Positions 1 through 10,933 of a stretch of DNA of 64,000 nucleotides are shown here, in pieces. How positions within the stretch are numbered: the stretch's first letter is position 1; each line of letters starts with the position of its first letter. The notes beneath the pieces were generated by a model. The model had not been told where the DNA came from. It saw only the letters and a program-made list of their open reading frames with translations, and ran no database searches. The stretch is from Kwoniella bestiolae CBS 10118 (taxonomy: Eukaryota; Basidiomycota; Tremellomycetes; Tremellales; Cryptococcaceae): contig NC_089244.1 in assembly GCF_000512585.2 (NCBI RefSeq), positions 124,001 to 188,000 of the forward strand, given 5' to 3'. Both the position numbers and the translations under genes were made by a program.

Positions 1-1
1 C

Positions 2-1315
2 AATGCAGCTCGCGAAGCACAGCTCCTCCTCTCACAACAGCACTTTCCCGATCACGACCCGCTCGTAGGTCCTCAGCAAGCCTCACGAGAAACATATCAA
101 AAAGCTATAACTCTCATCAAGGACGATACTCTTCCAGTCAAAGCTCACGGTCTGACGATGTTGAAAGATCTTGTTTTCTCTGTCGGATTCGACACAGCAC
201 TGGTACCTAATATACTTGGAATTTATCTGGAACAACTGGACGATAAGGATTCGTTCATCTACCTGTCTGCTATCAAGGGGCTGAGCGGGATGGTAGATGC
301 ATTGGGGAAAGATGTATTTGTCCCTCTTATAGGGAAATACACGGGTGAGATAGAAGCGTTAGAGCGTAATGAGAAGAAGGGAGATGAAGGGACGATCGAA
401 AGAGTCCTGAGACTTGCTGAAGCCATAGATCAGGTGGCGGAAAGGACTGGAGATGCTTTAGGAGGATACGGTAAGTCTGCTGCCATACTCGAGGTAAAAC
501 GACAGCTGATCTCGCCTTTCTTATGGGTGACAGCCAACGAGATCGTTCCTCCTCTGATGTCAATTTATCCATTATCATCCCTTCCCACCGTGATCCGAAG
601 TTCGGCTCTATCCATCTTATCGACTTGCGCAAGAGTATCTCCATTCACCATCCTCCCCTGGGCAAATGACTTGGCGCAAGGTACCCTCGACTTAATCCAG
701 GTCGAATCGGTCGTTTCGTCGCCTTTCAAATCTGATAATATACAACCTCAACCTCAACCTCAAGAAGAAGAACGTAATCCTCAAATGCAGTGGGGTAAAT
801 CGGAATTCGTCCAATTGGTAGATGATGATCCACTCCCCACCCATGAAGAATCAACACCATCATCTGAAAAACCCAGTAATCCTCGTATAGTAGATGAGGA
901 ACCTACCCTAAAAGAAGATGGGAAACATCCAACCCTCCGAAGAGCAGCTTTGAGCGTATTCAACTGGTGTGTCAGAGTGGTACTTTTCGTGAGATTTATG
1001 GATACTGCTCAATCTCAAGATCATGAGGAACAGAGTGATATAAAACTACAAGTACCGTTGAAGGAGAGTATCAAGATTACTCCACTTTCCAATGAGGGGG
1101 AGAGAGAAGATCAAGTATTTTCGGATCAGTTCGTGCAACGGGCGTTGGATATACTAGGGTATGTGCAGATGAGAGATGATGACGAGGTTGTTAGACAGCA
1201 TGCGGAGAGTGCTTTGAGGGATTTGAAGTTGTTGAGGAATCGTGGGGTTGAGTTTGAAGATGGTGGATTAGGTTTGGAGGGGTTGAAAGGGTTGGAAAGT
1301 TTGAGGATTGCTTAG
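2..1315 (+). CDS. RTP1: RTP1/TANGO6-like RNA polymerase II nuclear import factor, C-terminal part
   Basis: The reading frame is open from base 2 with no stop, so the gene begins upstream of the window and only its C-terminal ~437 codons are seen. The text resembles the C-terminal HEAT-like domains of yeast Rtp1 and animal TANGO6: a DDTLPVKAHGL stretch followed by a DSFIYLSAIKGLSGM helix, then near the end HPTLRRAALSVFNW and a final helical repeat with ALDILGYVQMRDDDEVVRQH. Rtp1 helps import assembled RNA polymerase II into the nucleus. A low-complexity PQPQPQ/acidic insert (about bases 735-920) separates the two conserved blocks. The visible part has no intron. The next gene converges on it from the opposite strand, 331 bp away. 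The family call is from motif recognition only. Confidence 0.8.
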   Translation, partial: NAAREAQLLLSQQHFPDHDPLVGPQQASRETYQKAITLIKDDTLPVKAHGLTMLKDLVFSVGFDTALVPNILGIYLEQLDDKDSFIYLSAIKGLSGMVDALGKDVFVPLIGKYTGEIEALERNEKKGDEGTIERVLRLAEAIDQVAERTGDALGGYGKSAAILEVKRQLISPFLWVTANEIVPPLMSIYPLSSLPTVIRSSALSILSTCARVSPFTILPWANDLAQGTLDLIQVESVVSSPFKSDNIQPQPQPQEEERNPQMQWGKSEFVQLVDDDPLPTHEESTPSSEKPSNPRIVDEEPTLKEDGKHPTLRRAALSVFNWCVRVVLFVRFMDTAQSQDHEEQSDIKLQVPLKESIKITPLSNEGEREDQVFSDQFVQRALDILGYVQMRDDDEVVRQHAESALRDLKLLRNRGVEFEDGGLGLEGLKGLESLRIA

Positions 1316-1646
1316 TTCATGTTTAGTAAGGTCAGATACCCTGCATATATAGTTTGAGTGTTCATGTTCATGTTCGTGTTATGACGAGACGTTAGGCTAT
1401 GACTATGCACAATATGATGGATGCTTCGCTGTTCAATGCTTGTTTTTGCTCTTGCTCTCTCTCCCTCAGTCGAAGAGTCATGGTACCTCACTTGACGTGC
1501 AGTATGCTGGAGAATGGAGACATGCAGGACAGCTATCATGAGCATGAGCATGAGCCGAAGAATATTCTGATTTCAAATTGCATATTACCCAACGCTATAG
1601 AACAATTCGTCGATCACTTCTTTCTACCTTTAACTTGGTGGACAAG
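1316..1646. other. Convergent intergenic region
   Basis: 331 bp between the stop codons of the RTP1-like gene and the DenD-like gene. It holds only a simple repeat of the type catgagcatgag near 1538-1554. I see no gene. It should contain both 3' untranslated regions. Confidence 0.6.
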
Positions 1647-3366
1647 TTACGCGACCTTCCCACCCAACTCCTCCTCGATGAAATCCTGTACCGCCCCCTC
1701 ATACCCCGTCTTGGGATCATCCACCTCGAACCCTAACTTCAGAGCATCGGTATTATCGAACGCGCCGGCCCAGGTATCGCAGATCTTGATGACTGCTGGG
1801 TCTTTCTTGAATTTGATGAGCTTGAGTTTATCTTGACCGCCGTATTTGAGTCTGTCGTCGAAATTATCAGCATATACACATCAATCAATTGCAGAGTAAA
1901 GACAAATGATCGATGAGCAAGACCATCCATTTGGTGTGAGGATATTGTACTCAGCTGGTTGGGAGAGAGAGACAGAGGCAAACTCACAAAGTCTCTATAA
2001 TCTGCCTCGGGGTAATCTGGATCCCCGGTAAATTCACTATCCTCTCCTGACTCACACCTTTCAGATCTCCCTCATCCAACACCGCCGCCCACAAAATATT
2101 CCTTATAACAGTTTTGGTCCTGCCCACCCAGGTGAGGTAATAATCCAGTGCTGGGTCTTCGAGGGAGTCGGCAATGGGACAAGGCGATTCCTGGCCTTGG
2201 AGGGGTTCTCGGATCATCCCTGAGATGTAGGATGATGCGGCGCTTGAGGGTGCTCCTGGGCGGACGGTTACTGTTACGAGACGGACTGTACGGGTGTCGA
2301 GGTAGCCTAGAGAAGTGGGATGGGTTAGCATCAGTCTGACATTCCCTTGTATCTCACAAGATACAAACCCGAGTATATGATCAGGGGAGAGGAGGGAAGA
2401 TTTAGAAAGAAAACCGAGAAGAGATAAAAGAGTGACTAACCCTTCCTACCATAATCATAAACAATCATCTCCACACAATGCTTCTGTACCCCATAACTCG
2501 ATTCAGGAACTACAGGTTTTGTTTTCGGATCGACGACCGACTGAGGGGTGACTGCTCCGTACACCGCCAGAGAAGAGGCGAACACGTATATCGGTCTAGG
2601 ATGATCCTTAGGGAAGGTCGCTTCGGCGTGTTTGTGTGCTGCGTCCAGGAGGGCTCGGTGCGAGTCGATGTTGACGGAGTAACCTAGGGGGAAGTTGGCT
2701 TCGGATCCGCCGGACATTATACCGCTGTGGTGGGTGGGTAGGTGGGACCAGATCACATGGGAAATGAAGTGTTCGATATGATGGTAGTTGTCATTCCGAA
2801 TTGAAGTTTTGATAGCAAGTAAGAGTGAGAGTGAGAAGAGATCAGAGGTAAGCTTGCCAATCGACCTTAAATTAATGCCACAGCCTATCCCCTATATTCA
2901 ATCAAACCAAGATCCAAACACCGACTCACTGCAATGCAAACACCCCACCAACCTTCTCGCCCTCAAAGACACCCTTCAACTCCTCAGGTTTCCCCAAATC
3001 AGCCTTAACATTCCTCAATCGCTTCGCGTCGGTGATCCCGTGGTTGGGGGGTTCGATGATGTCCGTGGCGATTATTCGGAGATTGGGGTACAGTTTGAGT
3101 AAGAGGAGGACGAGCTTTTGGCCGACGAAGCCTTGGTAAAGTGAGGGTTAGCACGATCAAGGGAGATGCAAATGCAAGACTGCGGATGGGACATTAGAGC
3201 GGCTGGAGGCGGTGGTTGGTAGTGGAAAAGGAGACGGACGATAGTGAATGAAGGGATGGTGGGTATAGAACAGTGGAAATGAGGAAGACTCACCTCCCGC
3301 TCCTGTTACCAGGACAGTCTCGACGAAGGAAGGTAATTTCAGTGCTTCGTAAGTAGGTGCTGACAT
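1647..3366 (-). CDS. DenD-like NAD-dependent epimerase/dehydratase (sugar-acid dehydrogenase)
   Basis: Extended short-chain dehydrogenase of about 340-350 residues, split by short introns. The start at 3366 gives MSAPTYEALKLPSF followed by the Rossmann motif TGAGGFVG, whose glycine pattern is interrupted by the first intron. The catalytic serine lies in ASSLAVYG and the YxxxK pair in SSYGVQK. The stretch VTVTVRPGAPSSAASSYISG, then IREPL, is characteristic of the DenD (D-erythronate dehydrogenase) branch rather than of UDP-galactose epimerases. The last exon encodes TWAGAFDNTDALKLGF, which also fits that branch. In bacteria DenD oxidises D-erythronate with NAD+ in a tetronate breakdown route. 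The fungal substrate is not known from sequence. No partner kinase or isomerase is adjacent. A class II aldolase lies far away at about 54-55 kb. Confidence 0.8.
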
Positions 3367-3999
3367 CTCGCTTGTACTCTTCACAAATATATGGGTAAAT
3401 AAATTCTAATGTAAAATGTTCAAACTGAAGAATAAGATGAGTGTGAGAACTGAACAGGTGGATATCTCGTTGCGTTATATATACGAAATGGAAATTCGGA
3501 AGCAGGAACTTTCGAACTGCTCCAAATCAGCTGATTCATTATATACATATGTTGCCTCACAACACTATCACAGACCCATGATTCAACTCTTCGCGACCTG
3601 AATACGTCTCCATATTCACGATTATGAGCGCTGTAATGCATATTCTGTTCTTCGAATTGGCTATCTTTCTCGCATCGTTGGCTATTTTCACCATCTAGTT
3701 GGTCATATCGGGTCGAACGAGATACCCGAGATAGCGTGATACTCCCTTTGATCCGGAATCACGGTCCGATCTTGTGCCGGGCCGTGCTAGTCGACCTATT
3801 CACTCAAGCAGGGGGAATTACGCTCAAGAAGGTATGTTGGGCTTGCCATTCATTGGTAGGACAAATAGATCGTGTGCATTTTTGAGTAATAGCCAGATTG
3901 ATACGAACATCTCATACACATGTAAATATCTTCTTCTGCTCCTCCCGCACAACTTAGTCCCTTACACCTGTCTATCTCATCTCGCGAGCATATTTCCGC
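3367..3999. other. Intergenic region upstream of the DenD-like gene
   Basis: 633 bp holding the promoter of the DenD-like gene and the 3' end region of STI1. It has only short frames without recognisable protein content. Nothing specific is seen. Confidence 0.5.
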
Positions 4000-6849
4000 T
4001 TATCGGGTTCGGATGATACCAGCGTTGATAAGTTTCTGGATCTTTTGAGCGATCTATTCGCACGAGCGTTATCACAGTCAGCTTCGTCGCCATAAACTCA
4101 AGTCTAGCTGGCTACACTCACCATAGGGTTCTTCATGTGATCTTGTAATGCCTTGGGATTCTGTTGAGCGTCAGAGAGGATTTCTAAATACAGTTCATAT
4201 CAAACATCAGCTCTCGTCTAATGCCGAAGGCGCACGAGTTTAGTCTCAAGACAACTGTACTCACGCCTCATGATTGGATCACTCATGATCTCCTGAACAG
4301 CTGGATCTCGCATAGCTCGCTCATAAGTCTGCTCGTCAGTCTCGGTAGATCGTTGAGATTGGATCTGTTGGAGGATTCGAGTCAAGTTGGTCTCGAGTTC
4401 ACGGGTGTGCTGTGGAACGAATATCATCATGAGCCTATTGGCTGACTGACAACCCCATTTTTTGTGTGAGCTCGCTCACCTTCTTCTCGGTATCGGCCTC
4501 GGTAGCTTGTTGTAGAGTTTCCAAAGCACTGTTGAACTCCTTCATGGCTTCTTGTACTAAAGCCTTTCTGATGTAAGCCTTAATGAAAGTAGCATCAATC
4601 TTGATAGCTTGTTCGGCATCTTTGAGGGCTTCAGGAAGAGCCATGAGTTTCTGATAACATGACGCTCGGTTGTTGTATGCTCTTGGGTCGGTGCTGCAGG
4701 AACACGGATTGATCAGCAGAGGGACGGAAAAGATGAATTGGTAAAGGAAGCAGAGGGTCGATCAGTTCGAAGAAGCTGATCATGACATGAATGATCTGTG
4801 AAATACACAGGATGCGGCCCGAAGGATTGACCATACGCGTAATTGCAAAGCAGACAATCGACTCACGGTAACCTCTTAGTAGCCTCCGTGTAATGCTTAA
4901 CCGCTCCCGCATAATCCCCAGCCTTGAACGCCTCGTTACCCTCCGCTCGAGCAGTCTCAGCCAACTCAGGGTTGATGTAAGCTTGCTTATCATTCTCAGC
5001 CTTGGCCTTCTCAGCTTCTCGAAGTTTCGTGAGGATATCAGGTGTTCGATGTTCAGTGAGGGATTTGGAGTAGAACTTGATGGCGTTGGTTAGGTCGTTG
5101 AGCTTGTTGTACGCTGAACCGATACGTCCGTATGCCCTGTACCACAGACGGATGTCAGCTTAATACTCATCATTTCTGGTCAATAATAGATGGTAAGCTT
5201 ACTTGGCGAACACCTTGTAGTCTGCTCTCAAGTCTCGTCCTTCCTCGACTGCCTTTTCACATGTATCGATACATTTCTCGTATTCCCCTTTCTCGAAGTA
5301 GACAGCTAAGTAGCAGATCAATATCAGCTTGGATCACGCATGCTTTGGATGTAGCAAGGAAGCTGAACATACCAGACAGATTGGTGAGGAACGTTACATC
5401 CTTGGGGTACACTTCCCAAGCTTTCGAGTACAGCTCAATAGCTTCGTCGAATTTCCTAGCTTTGTAAGATGCATTTCCCTTGGTCTTCAACTCAGCAGCT
5501 TCCTTCTGAGCAGCGGCGTCTGAACTGTCTTCTTCTTCGACTTCCATAGGTTCCTCCTTGGCAGGAGCAGGAGTAGGAGCAGGTTTGGGTTCGGGCTTCT
5601 TCTCGGCTGCTGGAGGAGGGGTTGGTTTAGAGGAAGATGCTTCGGGTTGTTGAGATGATGGGAAGGGTTGCATTCCTGGTGGCATCTCGTTGCTTCCTTC
5701 GGGTCGTTCCATTGCGTCCTGTGGTGGGGGTGTGAGCTGGTCATTCGATGTAAAAAGGTGTAATGTAGAATGGGGAAAGGGTGAATTGAAAGAATCAAGA
5801 AGCTAGAAGAAATCTGTTTGAAAATAGAATCGCATCTGCGACGCAGCGAAAAAAGAAATCATACATAAAACGATACTAGTATACGTCCAACTCACCAGAT
5901 CAATACCCATCATAACACCCAAAACAGTCAACATCCTCGGATCACCCATCATCGCACCCATATCCTTACCCCCCGAAGCCTGTAACCTCATCACGGACGT
6001 CCTGAAACTTGGGTCTTTCATAAATTCTTTTGTTTTCGGGTGGTTCTCCAACTTCGATACCATAGATGGGTCGCTAAATATTTTACCTAATCCCATGTCT
6101 CCTCCTGGACCCAATGGGGATTGTGAATCCTGGTCCATTGCTCGTTTGACATCTGCCAAACCTTTCTTGAGGATATCGGAGGAAGGGTCGACCTGGAGTC
6201 CTTCTTCGTAGGCCATCACTGCTTCTGGGTATTGGCGGAGACCGTGGAGGGCTGCTCCTTTTCTGGCGTATCCTTTTGAGAAGGAGGAGGAGAGTTGGAT
6301 GCACTGGGTGGAAAGGAGGGTTAGCGAGGTCATAATGGAAGAGAGGAGGCAGGCGGGAGGGAGTGGAATATGTTGGTAGATGGTGGGAAGTTAGCGGTAT
6401 GGGATAAGGGTTACCAATATACCGTATAAGATATACAGTACATTGGTATAGTTTATACTACTATATATTATAGTAGTATCCCCCCATCCCACCCCTAGCT
6501 ACCGGACTAAAGTCATAACCGTCCCCCATCCCACCCCAGTCTGCCAGCTAAAGCAAGAATGCAGCTGCCACTATAATACAAATGAACCCACCTTCTCTGC
6601 ATCTTCCAACGCCCCTTGCCAATCCCTTTGCCCTGCTTTACTTGCTGATCTATTACTATACAACACATGATTCCCTCCATCTATCTCTATAGCATCTGAA
6701 TATAATTTAGCTGCTGTCGTATAATCCTTAGCTGCGAACGCCTTGTTGGCTTCTGCTTTGATTGCGTTTGCCTGGTGATTGTGATGGATGGTATCAGCAC
6801 ATTTCCGGTAGTAGTGATTCCTAGCTCAGAATAAGCTTACGTCTGACAT
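4000..6849 (-). CDS. STI1: Hsp90/Hsp70 co-chaperone Sti1 (HOP)
   Basis: Cytosolic adaptor that passes clients from Hsp70 to Hsp90. The order is canonical. TPR1 starts ANAIKAEANKAFAAKDYTTA. The first aspartate-proline (DP) domain contains KIFSDPSMVSKLENHPKTKE. A proline/alanine/glutamate-rich linker follows (PKPAPTPAPAKEEPMEVEEE). TPR2A begins KTKGNASYKARKFDEAIELY, TPR2B begins ARAEGNEAFKAGDYAGAV, and the terminal DP2 domain has YERAMRDPAVQEIMSDPIM. The protein ends NAGIIRTR with the stop at 4000-4002. The coding part has many introns. The first coding exon is only 9 nt (MSD, 6841-6849) and the intron at roughly 6309-6592 is long for this genome. It shares its upstream region with MCM3. Confidence 0.95.
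6309..6592 (-). other. Long STI1 intron with a perfect AT hairpin
   Basis: The intron interrupts TPR1 between GALEDAEK and CIQLSSSFSKG. It is about 280 nt, several times longer than most introns here. Inside it, 6455-6465 and 6469-6479 form a perfect 11-bp inverted repeat around a 3-nt loop, next to two CCCATCCCACCCC-like tracts. The boundaries are inferred from frame continuity and GT..AG signals. Confidence 0.7.
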
Positions 6850-7258
6850 TGTTGGCTGATCTCTCTGCTCTTGCGACTGTTGGGTAGCTTGATGAGATAG
6901 AAGAGTATGAAGATGATGTATGGATGTGATGTGAATGTATCTCATGGATATCATTCATCTATCTCTTCCCTCACTCTACCACTTTGTCGAACAGTCCAGA
7001 AACCACCTCCACCGCATACAAACCATGCCCTCTTGGCGGGAGTATCCTTATCACTTTGCATTGGAAAAGATATATCCACGTCACTTGTGGAATGGCGCGA
7101 CTCTACGCGTCCTCCCTGAATTTCTACTCTGTCTCTACTCTTTTACGCGTTTCCTTCAACTTCATCCTCATCCTTCATCATCTATCTTATCAACCCATCT
7201 ATATATCCCATCTTCACCTATCCTCTATACACCCTACTCATCAGAAAGACATCCCACA
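6850..7258. promoter_or_regulatory. STI1/MCM3 bidirectional promoter with two MCB elements
   Basis: 409 bp separate the two start codons. Two exact ACGCGT boxes lie at 7105-7110 and 7145-7150, 149-154 and 109-114 bases before the MCM3 start, and a GGCGCG lies at 7095-7100. ACGCGT is the MluI cell-cycle box bound by MBF in ascomycete yeasts, where it drives G1/S transcription of replication genes including MCM genes. That the same factor acts here is inference. Confidence 0.6.
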
Positions 7259-10200
7259 ATGGCAGACCTACCAAGCACTCAAGACCTCATGCCAGTCCTC
7301 GCAGACGACCTCATGCGAGATAGGGCAAGGCAGTTTGTAGAATTCCTAGATGATGATGTGCGTTCACTCAATCCCAACTCCGCTACTTTGCCTCTCAGCT
7401 AATACTTCATGCTATCGTCATCGTAGACACAAGCAAATTACAACTACCGAGAATCCATCAAGCGGATGTTGGATCTGGAGCAGGTCCGATTGATAGTGAA
7501 CCTTGACGATTTAAGGGACTATGAACGGACCTACGCGGATGGATTGCTCTTACAACCTACGCAGTATCTTCCTGCGCTGGATGCTGCGTTGATGCAATTG
7601 GTGCAGAGTTTGCATGATCCGACCAAACATAAGATAACGGGGAATGAGTGTGGGTGTAATGTCTTGTCGGCTAACAACTTCCAGGAGAGCGCGCAAGCTG
7701 ATTTGTTGGGAGACGGGTAGACTACGTCGGTTTGAGAGGTTCATTCGGTCAGCAACATTGTAATCCCCGTACGCTCAGGAGTCACCAGATCGGGAAGATG
7801 GTCAGTCTAGAAGGTATCGTAACAAGGTGTAAGCTATCCATCCACTATGTCTCGATAGTATCCATCATCTAGGTATTCATAACTGACGGAATATGCACTG
7901 TGCTCAGGCTCATTGGTCCGACCCAAAATGCTCAAATCCATCCACTTCTGCCCCCCAACCGGTAAATTCCACTCTCGATCGTACCACGACGCCACCATCA
8001 TCGCCCCCTCCTCAACGATGACGGGATCCACAACAGTGATACCCCAAGATGACGGGGAGGGTCACCCCCTATTGATGGAATATGGATTATCGACTTTCAG
8101 GGATCATCAGACGATCAGTATACAGGAGATGCCTGAACGTGCGCCTGCTGGTCAGTTGCCTAGAAGTGTGGAAGTGGTTTTGGCGGACGATCTGGTGGAT
8201 TGCTGTAAGCCTGGTGATAGGATACAACTTGTGGGGGTTTACAAGTCCTCTGGTGGTGGGGCTGGTGCGAGGGGATTCCAGTAAGGATCCACCTCTCATT
8301 TTTACAAATGCGAATAAATCGATCTCAAGGCACATAGGAGTCAAGCTGACCATTGCTCATACTCCTAGAACCTCAATCATCTCAAACAACATCATCCTCC
8401 TCTCCTCGAAACAAGGCGGCGGTATCGCCCAAACTCCTCTGACCGATACGGATATCCGAAATATCAACAAGCTCTCGAAACGTAAAAACATCTTCGAGCT
8501 TCTTTCCCAATCCCTGGCTCCATCAATCTACGGATCAGACTACATCAAGTCTGCAGTACTCTTATTGCTTTTAGGTGGAGAGGAAAAGAACCTAAAGAAT
8601 GGTGCGCATATCAGAGGAGATATCAATATCTTGATGGTTGGTGATCCCTCGACGGCGAAATCTCAGATGCTTCGATTTGTCCTGAACACCGCTCCATTGG
8701 CTATTGCTACGACTGGTAGAGGGTCTTCTGGAGTGGGTCTGACGGCGGCTGTCACTACTGACAAAGATACTGGTGGGTTGTGTTTCTTTAATCTGATATG
8801 ATAAGGTATCAAAGAAGATAGCATTAGGATGGCTTCGGTCTGATTCGATCCGAAGAGGAGGGAGGACCAAAGCTGATTGTCTGGGCTCAACTAGGCGAAA
8901 GACGTCTCGAAGCCGGTGCGATGGTCTTGGCCGATCGAGGGGTAGTGTGTATCGATGAATTTGATAAGATGTCGGATGTCGATAGAGTAGCGATCCACGA
9001 AGTCATGGAACAGCAGACGGTGACCATTGCCAAGGCTGGTATTCATACTTCTCTCAATGCCAGATGTAGTGTTGTTGCTGCTGCGAATCCGATCTATGGA
9101 CAGGTGAGTCGGTGTGTCACATCAGAACAGATAATTGTGTCCATGGAAAATTGCGGCTGATATTTTGATGTTGGATTGATTAGTACGACGTCCACAAGGA
9201 TCCTCATCGAAATATCGCATTGCCCGATTCGTTGCTTTCTCGTTTCGATTTGCTGTTCGTAGTCACGGACGATACGGATGAGCAGAGGGACAGGATGATT
9301 TCAGAACATGTTTTGAGGATGCATAGGTACCTTCAGCCGGGAGTTGAGGAGGGTGAGTAACTTTTCTTCACTATGTCACTGATCAGTCATGAAGACAATC
9401 AAATGGACACGAGAAATTGGGACTGACATCTGCTGTTTGACGGTACAGGCGCCCCAGCAATCGAGAACATCTCTCAAAACCTAGATGTAGGAGGGGACGA
9501 AGCGGAATCACGAATAACGGAAACACCCGTCTTTGAAAAGTTCAACCCCCTCTTACATGGTGGAGTGACCACTTCGTCAGGACGAGGAGCCAACAAGAAG
9601 AAGGAAGTTTTGAGCATCGCGTTCGTCAAGAAGTATATCCAGTATTCGAAATCGCGTTGTCATCCGACGTTGACCAAGGGGGCGGCGGATTGGATAGTTA
9701 GTGTTTATAGTGCTTTGAGGAACGATGATCTTGCAGGAAACCAGAAGAGGGTGAGTGATCTGTTTTTGGTTTGAGTGGAGGTATAACGATGGCAAAGTAT
9801 AGAACAAACCTCTGACTCTTATGCTGATTCATTTCTTCACCTTACTTAGACATCCCCTCTTACAGCTCGTACACTCGAAACCCTCATTCGTCTCTCCACT
9901 GCTCACGCCAAAGCTCGACTCTCCTCCACCGTAGACGAGCGAGACGCAATGGCAGCAGAGGAGATCCTCCGATTCGCTCTGTTCAAAGAAGTCCTCAAAC
10001 CCGAACGACGAAAACGACGAAAGCTCAATGCGGGTGTATCGGTCGATGAGTCGGATGAAGAAGAGGACCAAGAAGAAGGTGAAGAGAAAGTTACCACTGG
10101 AGTTACAGAATCTCAACGAGAAAGGGCAAGAGAGAAGAACAGGAGGATGGAAGGTGGTCCACCACTTAGGGGAACCCCCACACCCAGAACACCTAGAGCT

Positions 10201-10569
10201 ACTAGGTCTACCACCGGTGCTGCTGCTGCTGGTGCTGGGGAAGATGAAGAAGATGATGTAGATATGGGCGAGGCAGAAGCTTCTTTGGGTCTTGCTCCCC
10301 CCGACCAGGAACCAGAGGTGGGAATGGAAGAGACAGACGCAGAGATCAACCCTGCCCGATTGGACTTGTTCAGAAATCGATTATCCACAATCTTCGAAGA
10401 TCAGCTCGATGCGGATGGGATGATTGATTTGAGCGACTTGGTACCCAAGATTAACGAGGGTTTGGGGACGGAAGAGATGTTTGGGAATAGGGAGGCTAGG
10501 ACGGCGGTGCAGAAGATGAATGATGGGAATGAGATTATGTTTGCGGATGGGACGGTTTATAAGGTTTAG
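7259..10569 (+). CDS. MCM3: DNA replication licensing factor Mcm3
   Basis: Subunit of the MCM2-7 replicative helicase, nuclear. The start at 7259 gives MADLPSTQDLMPVLADDLM, and exon 2 from 7427 (TQANYNYRESIKRML) continues the N-terminal domain. The AAA+ core shows Walker A GDPSTAKSQMLRFV, the pre-sensor hairpin TTGRGSSGVGLTAAV, Walker B VVCIDEFDKM, sensor 1 VVAAANP and the arginine-finger stretch SLLSRFDLLFVV. The following TDDTDEQRDRMISEHVLRMH is diagnostic of Mcm3 rather than the other subunits. A long acidic, basic and alanine-rich segment (about 9950-10340) precedes a C-terminal winged-helix-like end finishing in GTVYKV, as in other Mcm3 proteins. Several introns interrupt the gene. The promoter carries two MCB boxes. 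Confidence 0.96.
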
Positions 10570-10933
10570 TCTTATTCTCAGTCTTAGTCTTAGGGTATTA
10601 GGAGCTGGGTTTGTCTTTCATATTGGTTACAATTTGGATATGGAGAATGAATTTGTATTGTACTTTACATCGTATTGAATTATTTGGCATGAATGCTTCT
10701 GAGTCTTACTCCAAACCTAACTTACATACAAAGTATGATAAGACCACATAGGGTTCAACGGCAGACCAGAAGGGTGACCAAGGCTGTGCGAACACTGCTG
10801 TCTTCGTATCCAGTCTGACTCTAACTTAGACAGCGATAATTCATAAATCCATTTCATACTATTATCAACCTCATTACAAACTTTCCAAATTGTATCATGC
10901 TCTCCTGCATCTACCTATCTATCATATATCCAC
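10570..10933. other. Convergent 3' region
   Basis: 364 bp between the stop codons of MCM3 and the acetyltransferase gene. It is AT-rich and has no gene that I can support. Confidence 0.5.

Noticed and set aside
327..644. 105-codon minus-strand frame
   Set aside because: It lies entirely antisense to the RTP1-like coding region, whose family match is clear; it is a shadow frame.
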